A DNA stretch of 64,000 bases from Streptomyces sp. TS71-3 (GTDB lineage: Bacteria > Actinomycetota > Actinomycetes > Streptomycetales > Streptomycetaceae): assembly GCF_018327685.1 (NCBI RefSeq), contig NZ_BNEL01000003.1:248001-312000 (forward strand). The letters are read 5' to 3'. The first letter of the stretch is position 1. Each line of letters begins with the position of its first letter. Of this stretch, positions 39,642-47,138 are shown piece after piece. The notes below the pieces were generated by a model. It did no database searches and was not told the origin of the DNA. It worked only from the letters and a program-made list of their open reading frames with translations. A program made the translations under genes and the position numbers.

Positions 39642-42392
39642 ATGCAGGTAACACGCCGCCGCAGGCGTGACGAGAAGGGCGACTCGGGCCTTCTCGGCAG
39701 ACGGCTCGGCCGCCGGATACCCGTGGTCACGGCAGGCATCTCCGCCATCGGCCTGGTGGCAGCCGGCACGGCCATCGCCCAGACGGACACGTTCGGCAGG
39801 GAGCAGGTCGGCCAGGTCACCAAGAACGGGCAGGTCGTCTCCGCCGACCAGTACATCGCCCCCTACGGTGACCGCCTGACCATCGACAACGGCAAGATCA
39901 TGTCGTCGACGGTCAGCCCGGACGGCAAGCACCTCGCCGCCTCGATCACCGACGGCAACGGCGCGCTGGCCATCGTCGACCTGGACGGCTGGAAGGTGCA
40001 GCAGGTCGTCAGCAACGCCGCGTCGTCCACGCCCCGCCTGGCTGGCAACGATGTCGGCCAGGAGGGCCCCACCTACTCGCCCGACGGCAAGCAGCTGTGG
40101 CTGGGCCAGACCGACGGCTACACCAAGCTGACCGTGAACGCGGACGGCACCGTCTCCGACCCGGTCTCCATCAAGATCGCGGCGGACGGCCCCAAGCACG
40201 CGCTCGTGGCCCAGCCGGTGTTCTCGGCCGACGGCTCGACCGCGTACGCCGCGGTCAACGGCCAGAACAAGGTGGTCGCGCTCGACACGGCGACCGGCGC
40301 CATCAAGCAGACCTGGTCCGTGGGCAACGCCCCGCGCGGCATGGTGCAGGTCGGCGACAAGCTCTACGTGAGCAACGAGGGCGGCCGCCCGGCGAAGCCC
40401 GGCGAAACCACGATCAACTCCTACAACACCCAGGTGCCGGCCAACCCGGTGACCGGCGCCACCACCACGGGCACGGTCAGCGTCATCAACCTGGCGAAGC
40501 CGTCCGCCGCCCCCGCGAGCATCGACGTCGGCCTGCACCCGACCGCGATGTACGCGAAGAAGGGCGCGCTGTTCGTCACCAACACGGCCACCAACGACGT
40601 GTCGGTCATCGACACGAAGAAGGACAAGGTCGTCCAGACCATCGCCACGCAGCCGTGGCCGGAGGCGTCCGTGGGCTACGAGCCCAACGCCGTGACGCTC
40701 ACCGACGACGGCCACCTGCTGGTGACGCTCGGCCGCGCCAACGCGGTCGCCGTCTACAAGTACAGGAGCCCGCAGGAGCCGGTCAGCTACGTCGGCCTGC
40801 TGCCCACCGACTACTTCCCCGCGGAGATCGCCACCGTGGGCAAGCAGATCGTGGTCTCCAACACCCGCGGCATCGACGCCCGCCGCCCCACCAGCAGCGC
40901 CGGGCACGGCACCCACGACACCACCTCCAGCCTCCAGCGCTTCACGCTGCCGAGCGACAAGGCCATCAAGTCCCAGACGGCCAAGGTCTTCCAGCAGAAC
41001 GGCTGGACCGACGGCTCGGTCAAGGGCAAGGGCGACATCAAGGCGAAGCCGGTTCCGGTCCCGGCGCGCCTCGGCGCACCCTCGACGATCAAGCACGTCT
41101 TCCTGATCGTCAAGGAGAACCGGACCTACGACCAGCTCTTCGGCGACATCCCGGAGGGCAACGGCGACGCGTCGCTGACCCAGTTCGGCGAGAACGTCAC
41201 GCCGAACCAGCACGCGCTGGCCGAGCAGTTCGGCCTGTACGACAACACGTACGACATCGGCACGAACTCCGCCGAGGGCCACAACTGGCTGATGCAGGCC
41301 GACGACCCGGAGTACACCGAGTCCTCGGCCGGCGAGTACCTGCGCAGCTACGACACCGAGGACGACGCGCTCGGCCACCAGAAGTCCGGGTTCATCTGGT
41401 CCGGTGTCCAGGCGGCCGGCAAGTCCGTGCGCGACTTCGGCGAGTTCCAGCAGTTCCTGACCAAGCCGTCGAACGCGAGCTGGCAGAACCTGTACTGCGA
41501 CAGCAAGAACATGGAGTCGACGGGGCAGCCCACCAGCATCCCGCTGGACTCGTCCTCGCCGATCCCGTCGCTCAACGACGTGTCGGTGCACGGCTTCCCG
41601 AAGTTCGACACCAGCGTCCCGGACGTCTACCGGGAGCAGATCTGGAAGCAGGACTTCGAGAAGAACGGTCCCGCGAACCTGAACATGTTCTGGCTCTCCA
41701 GCGACCACACCGGTGGTCCGGCGAGCCCGGCCGCCCAGGTCGCGGACAACGACCTCGCCGTCGGCAAGATCGTGGACGAGATCTCGCACAGCAAGTACTG
41801 GAAGGACTCGGCGATCTTCGTCGCCGAGGACGACTCCCAGGCGGGTCTCGACCACGTCGACGGCCACCGTGCCCCGATCCAGATCATCAGCCCCTGGGCG
41901 AAGCACGGCACGGTCGACAGCCACTACTACTCGCAGATCACGATGATCCGGACCATCGAGCAGATCCTCGGGGTCCAGCCGATGAACCAGAAGGACAGCG
42001 CTGCGACGCCGATGACCGGGGCGTTCACCTCGCACCCGGACAACACGCCGTTCAAGGCGGTGCCCAACCGGACCTCGCTGACCGACGGCCTGAGCACCCC
42101 GCCGTCCTGCGGCGTCGACACCCCGGCGCCCCAGGACCCCAAGGCGGCGCTCCAGCCCGCGACGAAGGTCCCCGCGGACATGCAGCCGCTCGCGGACGAG
42201 TGGAAGACCTGGGCGTCGCACCAGCGGCTGACCGGGACGCACGCCCAGGCGGACTTCGCGAACCCGGCCCAGATGAACCACCTCACGTGGTACCAGACGC
42301 ACAACTGGTCCCAGCCGTACCCGGGCGAGAAGAAGATCTTCGCCCCGAACCAGGTGCCCGGCGCCCTCATCCCGTCGACGGACACCGACTGA
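39642..42392 (+). CDS. secreted beta-propeller/phosphoesterase (YncE plus phospholipase C/acid phosphatase-like)
   Basis: This 916-residue protein has an N-terminal signal or anchor (RRIPVVTAGISAIGLVAAGTAIA) after a basic head. Residues ~40-450 form a YncE/YVTN-type beta-propeller (repeated S-DGK-L-a, V-vIDlt and TNTATNDVSVIDTKKDKVV). Residues ~475-830 are a phosphoesterase domain: VFLIVKENRTYDQLFGDI (metal-binding Glu-Asn), GTNSAEGHNWLMQAD, FWLSSDHTGG and AEDDSQAGLDHVDGHR. This fusion is known from actinobacteria as a bifunctional YncE/alkaline phosphatase family protein; the substrate is unknown. It follows the ABC permease by 3 bp and is surely in its operon. A terminator follows. Confidence 0.92.
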   Translation: MQVTRRRRRDEKGDSGLLGRRLGRRIPVVTAGISAIGLVAAGTAIAQTDTFGREQVGQVTKNGQVVSADQYIAPYGDRLTIDNGKIMSSTVSPDGKHLAASITDGNGALAIVDLDGWKVQQVVSNAASSTPRLAGNDVGQEGPTYSPDGKQLWLGQTDGYTKLTVNADGTVSDPVSIKIAADGPKHALVAQPVFSADGSTAYAAVNGQNKVVALDTATGAIKQTWSVGNAPRGMVQVGDKLYVSNEGGRPAKPGETTINSYNTQVPANPVTGATTTGTVSVINLAKPSAAPASIDVGLHPTAMYAKKGALFVTNTATNDVSVIDTKKDKVVQTIATQPWPEASVGYEPNAVTLTDDGHLLVTLGRANAVAVYKYRSPQEPVSYVGLLPTDYFPAEIATVGKQIVVSNTRGIDARRPTSSAGHGTHDTTSSLQRFTLPSDKAIKSQTAKVFQQNGWTDGSVKGKGDIKAKPVPVPARLGAPSTIKHVFLIVKENRTYDQLFGDIPEGNGDASLTQFGENVTPNQHALAEQFGLYDNTYDIGTNSAEGHNWLMQADDPEYTESSAGEYLRSYDTEDDALGHQKSGFIWSGVQAAGKSVRDFGEFQQFLTKPSNASWQNLYCDSKNMESTGQPTSIPLDSSSPIPSLNDVSVHGFPKFDTSVPDVYREQIWKQDFEKNGPANLNMFWLSSDHTGGPASPAAQVADNDLAVGKIVDEISHSKYWKDSAIFVAEDDSQAGLDHVDGHRAPIQIISPWAKHGTVDSHYYSQITMIRTIEQILGVQPMNQKDSAATPMTGAFTSHPDNTPFKAVPNRTSLTDGLSTPPSCGVDTPAPQDPKAALQPATKVPADMQPLADEWKTWASHQRLTGTHAQADFANPAQMNHLTWYQTHNWSQPYPGEKKIFAPNQVPGALIPSTDTD

Positions 42393-42427
42393 CGTAATAC
42401 GAGCGCGGGCACAGCCTGAGCGCGAAT

Positions 42428-42463
42428 GGGCCCCTGGCCGGCGTCACCGCCGTCCAGGGGCCC
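42428..42463. terminator. bidirectional terminator between phosphoesterase and ALDH genes
   Basis: GGGCCCCTGG (42428-42437) pairs with CCAGGGGCCC (42454-42463) around a nested GC-rich loop. It lies between two converging genes. Confidence 0.7.
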
Positions 42464-42513
42464 CTTGCGTGAGTGGCGGGGGCGACCGCACACCGTCCCC
42501 GCCGTCGAGCCCC

Positions 42514-43872
42514 CTAGAGGCGGATCGACTTCTTGTTCATGAACTCCTCGATGCCGAGGGCACCGAGTTCGCGGCCCATGCCGGAGCGCTTGATGCCGCC
42601 GAACGGCAGGTCGGCCACGGACCCGCCGGACTTGTTGATGTAGACCATGCCGGCCTCGATCCGGTCGGCGACGCTCCGGTTCCGCTCGGGGTCGGTTCCG
42701 AAGACCGCGGCGCCGAGGCCGAACGGCGAGTCGTTGGCGATGGCGACCGCCTCGTCCTCCGTCTCGGCCCGGAACACCATGACGACCGGGCCGAAGATCT
42801 CCTCGTGGTAGGCGTCCATCCCCGGTGTCACATCGGTGAGGACGGTGGCCTCCAGGTAGGCGCCGGGGCCGATCCGCTTGCCGCCGGTGCGCAGGGTGGC
42901 CCCCTGGCTGACGGCCTTCTCGACCTGGCCGGCCACCTCGTCCGCCGCGGCGACGGACGCGAGCGGCGGCAGGGTCGTCGCCGGGTCGGCGGGGTCGCCG
43001 GGCCGGTAGTACTCCGCGACGCGCTTGGTCAGCCCGTCGACGAACTCGTCGTAGATGTCGGACATCACGATCATGCGCTTCGGCGCGTTGCACGACTGCC
43101 CGCAGTTGCGCATCCGGGCGGTCGCCGTGGCCTTCACGGTCTCGGCCATGTCGTCGCTGTCCAGCACGATCAGCGGGTCGGAGCCGCCCAGTTCCAGCAC
43201 GGCACGCTTGAGGTTGCGCCCCGCGTCGGCGGCGACCGAGATGCCGGCCCGCTCGCTGCCGGTCAGCGACACCCCCTTGATGCGCGGGTCCGCGACCACC
43301 GAGGGGATCTGCTTGCTGGACGCGAAGACGTTCACGTACGCGTCGTCGGGGACCCCGGCGTCGCGCAGCACCCGCTCGATCGCGGCCGCGGCCCGGGGGC
43401 AGATGGAGGCGTGCTTGAGCAGGATCGTGTTGCCCAGCACGAGGTTGGGCGCCACGAAGCGGGCGACCTGGTAGCAGGGGAAGTTCCAGGGCATGACGCC
43501 GAGGAGCGCGCCGATCGGCTCCTTGGCGATGACGGCCTTGCCGGTCTTGAGCGCCAGCGGCTCGTCGGCCAGCAGCGCGGGGCCGTTGGTGCCGTAGTAC
43601 TCGAAGATGTCGACGACGATGCCGATCTCGCCGCGGCCCTCGTTGATCCGCTTGCCCATCTCCAACGTCATGATCGCCGCGAGCTCGTCGGCGCGTTCGG
43701 CGAACAGCTCCGCCGCCCGCAACGCGATCTTCGCCCGTTCGGCGACCGGTCGGCGCCGCCAGGACGAGAATCCGCGGTGGACGCGGTCGATCGCCGCCAG
43801 GACCTCCTCGTCGCTCGCGTTCGGTACCTCCTCGATCAGTTCACCCGTGGCCGGATCGGTCACTGTGTACAT
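42514..43872 (-). CDS. NAD(P)-dependent aldehyde dehydrogenase, succinate-semialdehyde dehydrogenase-like
   Basis: This 452-residue ALDH has the cofactor loop GVMPWNFPCYQVARFVAPNL, the general-base motif LELGGSDP, the nucleophile Cys261 in CGQSCNAPKR, the EIFGPVVMVFR motif and the terminal PFGGIKRSGMGRELG. The compact length and the start MYTVTDPATGELIEEVPN fit the SSADH (GabD/YneI-like) branch, which oxidises succinic semialdehyde to succinate in GABA breakdown. No GABA transaminase is nearby, so the substrate call is provisional. GGAGG lies ten bases before the ATG. A GTATAC palindrome lies 62 bp upstream. Confidence 0.9.
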   Translation of the reverse strand: MYTVTDPATGELIEEVPNASDEEVLAAIDRVHRGFSSWRRRPVAERAKIALRAAELFAERADELAAIMTLEMGKRINEGRGEIGIVVDIFEYYGTNGPALLADEPLALKTGKAVIAKEPIGALLGVMPWNFPCYQVARFVAPNLVLGNTILLKHASICPRAAAAIERVLRDAGVPDDAYVNVFASSKQIPSVVADPRIKGVSLTGSERAGISVAADAGRNLKRAVLELGGSDPLIVLDSDDMAETVKATATARMRNCGQSCNAPKRMIVMSDIYDEFVDGLTKRVAEYYRPGDPADPATTLPPLASVAAADEVAGQVEKAVSQGATLRTGGKRIGPGAYLEATVLTDVTPGMDAYHEEIFGPVVMVFRAETEDEAVAIANDSPFGLGAAVFGTDPERNRSVADRIEAGMVYINKSGGSVADLPFGGIKRSGMGRELGALGIEEFMNKKSIRL

Positions 43873-43933
43873 GGGGGACGAACCTCCGTTCACTGCGGCG
43901 TGGTGCCGGCAGGTGCACCGACAGCCGGGGACC

Positions 43934-43946
43934 GTATACTGTATAC
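43934..43946. promoter_or_regulatory. palindromic operator candidate GTATACTGTATAC
   Basis: This perfect 13-bp inverted repeat lies between the divergent ALDH and pepC-like genes, 62 bp from the ALDH start. It is A+T-rich against a G+C-rich background and resembles sites of GntR-type repressors. Confidence 0.45.
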
Positions 43947-44182
43947 ACGACCTGGGAACAATAGGACCAGGGCACGGTGGCCTGTTCCCGCGTCCTGAGA
44001 CGGGCACGGCCGCACTCGTGTCCCGCTGGTTCGCCCCCTTCCCCCGCACACCACAGGCATGCCCGCACGCATCGCGCTCGGCGGCGGCTCAGCTCCCACG
44101 CGCCGTTGACTCCCGCCGAACGGGCGTGCGACCGTGAGAGCGCGCTCCGCATGAGGGCGCCGGGGAACTGGAGGCAGTGGCT
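43947..44182. other. remainder of the ALDH/pepC divergent spacer
   Basis: The 310-bp spacer (43873-44182) contains the GTATAC palindrome and otherwise no recognisable gene or hairpin. The pepC-like ribosome site GGAGG is at 44170-44174. Confidence 0.4.
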
Positions 44183-45544
44183 GTGACCTTCGGAAACGAT
44201 GATTCCCGTCCGGCCGTGGCAGCCGGCCTGACGCCGGATCAGCTGGAGTTCTTCGAGAAGGGGTTCGCGGCCCGGCCGGCGAACCAGCTGATGCAGAACG
44301 CCGTCACCCAGACTCCGGTCGACGACGTCGCCCTGGACCGGCGGGTCCTCACGGGCATCGACCACTCGGTCTCCCACCACCTGGACGACTGGAAGGTCAC
44401 CAACCAGAAGCAGAGCGGGCGCTGCTGGATGTTCGCCGGGCTCAACCTGCTACGGGTCGGCGCCGCACGGAAACTGGGCGTGAGGGACTTCGAGTTCTCC
44501 CAGAACCACCTGCTCTGGTGGGACAAGCTGGAGCGGGCGAACTACGTCCTCGAAGCGGTCATCGAGACCTCGGACCGCGACGTGGACGACCGCACCGTGG
44601 CGCACCTGCTGGCGGACCCGATCAGTGACGGCGGGCAGTGGAACATGTTCGCGGCGCTCGTCGCCAAGCACGGCCTGGTCCCCAAGTCGGCCATGCCGGA
44701 GACCGACAGCTCCTCCGCGACCCGGGCGATGAACCGGGCCCTTCAGACCCTGCTCCGCCAGGGCGCCCGCGACCTGCGCGGGCGGGCGGCCGACGGAGTC
44801 GAGGCGCAGCGGCAGCACAAGCGCGAGGTGCTGGCCGCGGTCCACCGGGTGCTCAGCATCCACCTCGGCACGCCCCCGCAGCGGTTCCTGTGGCAGTGGG
44901 AGGACAAGGACAGGGAGTTCCACCGCGACGGCTGGCTCACCCCGGCGGAGTTCGCCGCCTCGTACGTGCAGCTCCCGCTGGACGAGTACGTCTGCCTGGT
45001 CCACGACCCGCGCGAGTCGAGCCCGGCCGGCCGCACCTTCACTGTCGAGTACCTGGGCAATGTCGTGGACGCCCCGCCGGTGGTCTATCTGAACGCGCGC
45101 ATCGAGCTGCTGAAGCAGCTGGCCATGGACGCGATCGTCGGCGGCGAGCCGGTGTGGTTCGGCTGCGACGTGGCCAAGATGATGCGCGCCGACGCCGGGG
45201 TCTGGGACGCGGGCCTCTTCGACTACGCGGCCGTCTACGACACCCCCTTCACCATGGACAAGGCCGCCCGGCTGCTGCACCACGACACGGAGATGACCCA
45301 CGCGATGCTGTTCACCGGCGTCGACGTGGTGGACGGCAGCCCGCGCCGCTGGCGGGTGGAGAACAGCTGGGGCGGGGAGAGGGCCGACAAGGGCTTCTGG
45401 ACCATGAACGACTCGTGGTTCGGCGAGCACGTCTTCGAGATCGCGGTCCGGCGCTCCGCGCTGCCGCCGGAGCTGGCCGGCGCCCTCGACCAGGAGCCGA
45501 TCGTCCTGCCCGCCTGGGACCCCATGGGTGCCCTCGCCGATTGA
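44183..45544 (+). CDS. C1-family aminopeptidase, PepC/bleomycin hydrolase type
   Basis: This 453-residue cytoplasmic papain-like aminopeptidase has the catalytic triad Cys81 (NQKQSGRCWMFAGLN), His373 (DTEMTHAMLFTGVD) and Asn394 (VENSWGGE). Family members form hexameric rings with active sites inside and trim peptides; they can also hydrolyse bleomycin. The usual C-terminal residues that plug the active-site cleft extend beyond the domain here (ALDQEPIVLPAWDPMGALAD). The GTG at 44183 was chosen because GGAGG is eight bases upstream; another GTG at 44177 is too close to it. A bidirectional terminator follows. Confidence 0.93.
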   Translation: MTFGNDDSRPAVAAGLTPDQLEFFEKGFAARPANQLMQNAVTQTPVDDVALDRRVLTGIDHSVSHHLDDWKVTNQKQSGRCWMFAGLNLLRVGAARKLGVRDFEFSQNHLLWWDKLERANYVLEAVIETSDRDVDDRTVAHLLADPISDGGQWNMFAALVAKHGLVPKSAMPETDSSSATRAMNRALQTLLRQGARDLRGRAADGVEAQRQHKREVLAAVHRVLSIHLGTPPQRFLWQWEDKDREFHRDGWLTPAEFAASYVQLPLDEYVCLVHDPRESSPAGRTFTVEYLGNVVDAPPVVYLNARIELLKQLAMDAIVGGEPVWFGCDVAKMMRADAGVWDAGLFDYAAVYDTPFTMDKAARLLHHDTEMTHAMLFTGVDVVDGSPRRWRVENSWGGERADKGFWTMNDSWFGEHVFEIAVRRSALPPELAGALDQEPIVLPAWDPMGALAD

Positions 45545-45554
45545 GGGACCGGTG

Positions 45555-45590
45555 CCTTCGGCCCCTGTGCCGGGGCATACGGGCCGAAGG
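45555..45590. terminator. bidirectional terminator between pepC-like and GYD genes
   Basis: CCTTCGGCCC (45555-45564) pairs perfectly with GGGCCGAAGG (45581-45590), 11 bp after the pepC stop and before the GYD gene stop. Confidence 0.75.
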
Positions 45591-45615
45591 GTGAACCGGG
45601 TTCATGCGCCCCGGC

Positions 45616-45936
45616 TCATGCGCCGGGGGCTCGGAAGGAGACCTGCCTGCGGGTGGCCTCGTCGACCTCCTCGACCGTGAGGAGAGGGGTGGCCCGGGTG
45701 CGCACGGCACCGGTGGCCTTGACGGCGAGGCTGACGGCGGCCATGGCGGCCGGGTCCGGCAGGTCGACGATGAGCAGGATGTCGTCGTCCCCGAAGGTGA
45801 AGTACACGGTCTCGACCGTTCCCCCGAGGCCGGCGACGACCTGTTCGGCGGCGGCGCGCCGGCCGCTCCCGCCCTCCGCGAGCAGCCCCTTCGTGCCCTC
45901 GGGCGTGTAAGCGGCCTGGATGAGGAACTTGGACAT
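45616..45936 (-). CDS. GYD domain-containing protein
   Basis: This 106-residue small cytoplasmic protein is of the GYD family, related to ferredoxin-like alpha/beta barrel dimers. The start MSKFLIQAAYTPEGTKGLLAEGG, the FTFGDDDILLIVDLPDPAAMAAVSLAV centre and TPLLTVEEVDEA end are typical. The function is unknown; such proteins often sit beside oxidoreductases. The gene is 21 bp downstream of the DJ-1/PfpI gene in the same orientation, so they form a pair. Confidence 0.88.
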   Translation of the reverse strand: MSKFLIQAAYTPEGTKGLLAEGGSGRRAAAEQVVAGLGGTVETVYFTFGDDDILLIVDLPDPAAMAAVSLAVKATGAVRTRATPLLTVEEVDEATRRQVSFRAPGA

Positions 45937-45957
45937 GGCTGTACTCCCCGGAGCGCC

Positions 45958-46647
45958 CTACAGGACCTTGAGAAGCCGTTCGGCCAGAACCCCCGCCGAA
46001 GCCGGGTTCTGTCCCGTGAACAGGTTGCGGTCGACCACCGTGTACGGCTTCCACATCTCGCCCTTGGTGAAGTCGACGCCCATGGCCCTCAGCTCGTCCT
46101 CCAGCAGCCACCGGGCCCTCGGGGCGAGGCCGACGGCGTTCTCCTCGTCGTTGGTGAAGCCGCTGACGCGGTAGCCCTCGAACGGCGACCTGCCGTGGAT
46201 CCTGGTGGCCAGCATGGCGGCCGGGGCGTGGCAGACGACCGCGAGGGGCTTGCCGGAGGCGAGCGCCGCGGTCAGCAGCCGGCCCGCGTCGGCGTCGACG
46301 CACAGGTCCTCCATGGGGCCGTGGCCGCCCGGGAAGTACACGGCGTCGTAGTCCTCCAGGCGGGCTTCCGACAGCCGGATGGGGCGGCGCATCACCTCCG
46401 CGTCGCGGATGATCTCCTCCAGTTGCAGGGCCATCTTCTCGCTGCCGGCCATCTCGGGCCGCAGGCTCATCATGTCGACGTTCGGGATCACGCCGCGGGG
46501 CGTGGCGACCACGATGTCGTGTCCGGCGTCGGTGAGCGCCTTGTAGGGGGCCGCGAACTCCTCGGCCCAGTAACCCGTCGCGTACCGGGTGCCGTCCTTC
46601 AGCGTCCAGTACCTCGCGCCGGTCATCACGAACAGCAGCTTCGCCAT
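45958..46647 (-). CDS. type 1 glutamine amidotransferase-like protein, DJ-1/PfpI family
   Basis: This 229-residue DJ-1/PfpI superfamily protein of the Hsp31/YDR533C-like group has AKLLFVMTGARYWTLKDGTRYATGYWAEEFAAPY (conserved Glu after the 'TG-W' segment), DYDAVYFPGGHGPMEDL, and the nucleophile elbow LAVVCHAPAAML with Cys139 and adjacent His. Relatives are glyoxalase III or chaperone/deglycase enzymes. It is cytoplasmic. It heads a two-gene unit with the GYD protein; an A+T-rich inverted repeat (46694-46712) lies upstream. Confidence 0.92.
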   Translation of the reverse strand: MAKLLFVMTGARYWTLKDGTRYATGYWAEEFAAPYKALTDAGHDIVVATPRGVIPNVDMMSLRPEMAGSEKMALQLEEIIRDAEVMRRPIRLSEARLEDYDAVYFPGGHGPMEDLCVDADAGRLLTAALASGKPLAVVCHAPAAMLATRIHGRSPFEGYRVSGFTNDEENAVGLAPRARWLLEDELRAMGVDFTKGEMWKPYTVVDRNLFTGQNPASAGVLAERLLKVL

Positions 46648-46693
46648 CAGGCCACCGCCTCTCGGTATCCGTATCCGCAGGGCTGATCGGGTC

Positions 46694-46712
46694 AGATATG
46701 TCCTGAATATCT
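46694..46712. promoter_or_regulatory. operator candidate AGATAT-N7-ATATCT upstream of the PfpI gene
   Basis: This perfect 6-7-6 inverted repeat (spacer GTCCTGA) lies 47 bp before the PfpI-family start, in a locally A+T-rich patch that likely also holds its promoter (ATTAGG/TAGGGT on the minus strand). Confidence 0.4.
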
Positions 46713-47138
46713 ACCCTATGGCCTAATGTGCTCTCTGTCTTTTCGAGGGGCCGCACGGCGGTCGGTGCCCGCGTGCGGCCGGTCTCGGCAGGGCTCCCGC
46801 GACCGGCCTCAGCAAGGCTCCCGCCAGGTCCCCAGTTCCGGCCGCTCCATGCGCACGGTGGCCGACCGGTGAACCGTTCACGCAGCCCCAGCCAACTCGG
46901 CCGTATCGGGCAGGTGGCTTGTCGAACGCCGGCTGGGCGTGGCTACCGGGCAGACGGCCGGCCCGACCCAGGGAACGAATAATCGGTTGCCTACCGGCGA
47001 GGGCGCTGGGTCCAATGATCGGCACGATCACCCGGGCAACCGCCCCGCGGCAGGCGTGAGGAAGGCGGAGCGCCGGCCCCGGCCGACGCGCGTTCCGGGC
47101 CGTCCGCCACGGCTTCGCCCCAGGGGAGGCGCCACCCG
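46713..47138. other. remainder of the PfpI/binding-protein-GNAT divergent spacer
   Basis: The 491-bp spacer (46648-47138) has no gene I can support. Besides the AGATAT repeat it holds the TGATCG-GCA-CGATCA palindrome at 47016-47030 and a GGGGAGG ribosome site just before the fusion gene. Confidence 0.4.
47016..47030. promoter_or_regulatory. palindromic operator candidate TGATCGGCACGATCA
   Basis: This perfect 6-3-6 inverted repeat lies 108 bp upstream of the binding-protein/GNAT fusion gene, in a likely promoter position. Confidence 0.4.

Noticed and set aside
37971..42302. 1443-codon minus-strand frame
   Set aside because: Antisense to the ABC permease and phosphoesterase genes, no recognisable domain.
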